From the NCBI GenBank assembly GCA_937969125.1, contig CALBVA010000244.1:1-7587 (forward strand): 7,587 nt of DNA, in the 5' to 3' direction. The translations under genes were made by a program, and so were the position numbers. This stretch comes from an uncultured Verrucomicrobiales bacterium. GTDB lineage: Bacteria > Verrucomicrobiota > Verrucomicrobiia > Verrucomicrobiales > Akkermansiaceae. Below are positions 6,426 through 7,587 of this stretch, piece by piece. Each line of letters starts with the position of its first letter. The stretch's first letter is position 1. The notes beneath the pieces were generated by a model. The model ran no database searches. It saw only the letters and a program-made list of their open reading frames with translations, and was not told the DNA's origin.

Positions 6426-7532
6426 TTAAAAGCTCTTCATTTTCTCCCAACGTCCCTGCTCGCCTCTCAGCCTCTCCCAGATCAGCCCCAGCGACTCCCC
6501 CAAGCGAATATCTTTCGGTCGATAGGAATCTCCACGCATCTTCCCGTCCTCGTCATAGGACAGGTGCCATTGGAACATCGGCATCAGCTGCTCGTGCTCC
6601 ACGTTCCGTATTTCTCCGAAGCGCATGTCAATAAAGACGACCTTGCCCTCTTCGGATTTTCGCGCCACCCAGTGCCCCCGGGAGAACCACTTCAAGCTCT
6701 CCAAAAGCTTTTCACCCTCGAACTTCTCCACCAGCTCTCGCTGCTTTGGCATGTAGTCAAAGCCACCCGCCTTTGAATCCATCGGCGACCAATAAGTTAC
6801 GAAGTAGCCTTCATCGGTTTCCGCCAGGCCTCTCCACAGGATCGTGTTGAGTGGAGAAGGAGTTACCGTTACCAACCTCGCGCCCGGCACTTGATCCTCC
6901 AGATTCGCACGAATCCGATCAGTCGCCCACACCTTCATCACGAAGCTAAAGCACACATAGAGACAGCTCAGAACCACTGCATTCCGCACCAAGGTCCAAC
7001 TCATTGGCTTCCAATTCTCCATTTCAAATTCCTCCTCGCTCTCCCGGTCCCTCCGGTACCAGCAAATGAATCGCCACAGCACCCGCCACAACCGCACCCC
7101 GAGGCACACCAGGAGTGGCAGCGTGAAGAACAGATCGATGATGAAGAGATTACTCAATGACACTCGCCGATCAGAAAACGGCTCATAAATCTGCGTTCCA
7201 TAGGTCGTAAAGACATCAATAAGCACATGGGTGCTCCAAACCAAAAAAATGAACCAAAAGGTCCGGCGTACACTCACTCCGCTTTCCCGGTGAAGCATCG
7301 AAAGCGGCTTCGCAAATAACAGGCTCCCCACTACCATCGCCAAGATCGAATGGGAAAGTCCCCGATGCCACTTCAGACGGTCTGCTTGATCAAAGAAACC
7401 GGAAAAAATGATATCCAGATCTGGCAGCGTCCCAAAGAAAAGGCCCCAAGCCATCCCCTTCCAGCCCAGCTTCCGCCCCAGCACCAACTCCCCCACCACT
7501 CCTCCCAGAGCTGCCTGCGTAATAAAATCCAC
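6426..7532 (-). CDS. YdjM/DUF457-type membrane-bound putative metal-dependent hydrolase
   Basis: A 368-residue protein starting with GTG at 7532; an in-frame TAA four codons upstream excludes a longer start. The N-terminal ~200 residues carry the pattern of the LexA-regulated inner-membrane DUF457 family: GTLPDLD (34-40), HRGLSHS (56-62) and H102xxxD106 in THVLID. These are the expected metal ligands. Hydrophobic segments lie near 62-79, 91-110, 126-148 and 183-202. E. coli YdjM has only about 200 residues. Here an extra ~165-residue region follows the last helix, with several aromatic and charged motifs (WKPM, YWSPMDSKAGG, WHLSYDEDG), and is probably a soluble domain. The substrate is unknown in the family. 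It is the upstream gene of an apparent two-gene unit with the phosphatase. No Shine-Dalgarno sequence or LexA box is visible in the 55 bp left before the window edge. Confidence 0.88.
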   Translation of the reverse strand: MDFITQAALGGVVGELVLGRKLGWKGMAWGLFFGTLPDLDIIFSGFFDQADRLKWHRGLSHSILAMVVGSLLFAKPLSMLHRESGVSVRRTFWFIFLVWSTHVLIDVFTTYGTQIYEPFSDRRVSLSNLFIIDLFFTLPLLVCLGVRLWRVLWRFICWYRRDRESEEEFEMENWKPMSWTLVRNAVVLSCLYVCFSFVMKVWATDRIRANLEDQVPGARLVTVTPSPLNTILWRGLAETDEGYFVTYWSPMDSKAGGFDYMPKQRELVEKFEGEKLLESLKWFSRGHWVARKSEEGKVVFIDMRFGEIRNVEHEQLMPMFQWHLSYDEDGKMRGDSYRPKDIRLGESLGLIWERLRGEQGRWEKMKSF

Positions 7533-7587
7533 GCGCGGAAATTAGACCCGTTCACGCTTTCATCAAGAGCATCCTCACTCCCACCAC

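Noticed and set aside
7552..7587. Possible C-terminal end (12 codons ending in TGA) of another minus-strand gene at the right edge
   Set aside because: Too short to judge; an open stretch of this length is expected by chance.

Overview
The window carries seven supportable protein-coding genes in a moderately GC-rich bacterial background, with no RNA genes, insertion sequences or CRISPR arrays that I can see. The style suggests Verrucomicrobia (Verrucomicrobiales): a GYF_2/DUF4339 membrane protein, an isolated dihydrolipoamide dehydrogenase, an EhpF/EhpG-like carboxylate-reduction pair, frequent GTG/TTG starts and almost no Shine-Dalgarno sequences. That assignment rests on recalled protein style, not a search.

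Layout. Positions 1-462 (minus) hold the 5' part of an unrecognised gene that runs off the left edge. It is visibly more A+T-rich than the rest, and a perfect palindrome (462-485) abuts its start codon, which looks like an autoregulatory operator. After a short gap come two minus-strand genes, read right to left: an ANL-type acyl/aryl-adenylating enzyme (2222-3292) and then an aldehyde-dehydrogenase-fold reductase (655-2070). Together they look like a two-protein module that activates a carboxylic acid as its adenylate and reduces it to an aldehyde. The reductase is preceded by an unusually C-rich, G-poor leader, with a G-quadruplex motif on the opposite strand.

A 127-bp divergent region (3293-3419) separates the ligase from lpdA (3420-4802, plus), a complete E3 dihydrolipoyl dehydrogenase with all catalytic motifs. 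lpdA is followed after 30 bp, in the same reading frame, by a GYF_2-domain membrane protein (4833-5723). That gene overlaps tail-to-tail by 29 bp with a minus-strand pair: a PPP-family metallophosphatase (5695-6381, TTG start) and, upstream of it, a YdjM/DUF457 membrane-bound putative metal hydrolase (6426-7532, GTG start). These two are 44 bp apart and probably co-transcribed.

I do not see a clear new defence or mobile system. The observations most worth following are the truncated palindrome-controlled gene at the left edge and the stand-alone ligase/reductase pair, whose substrate is unknown.
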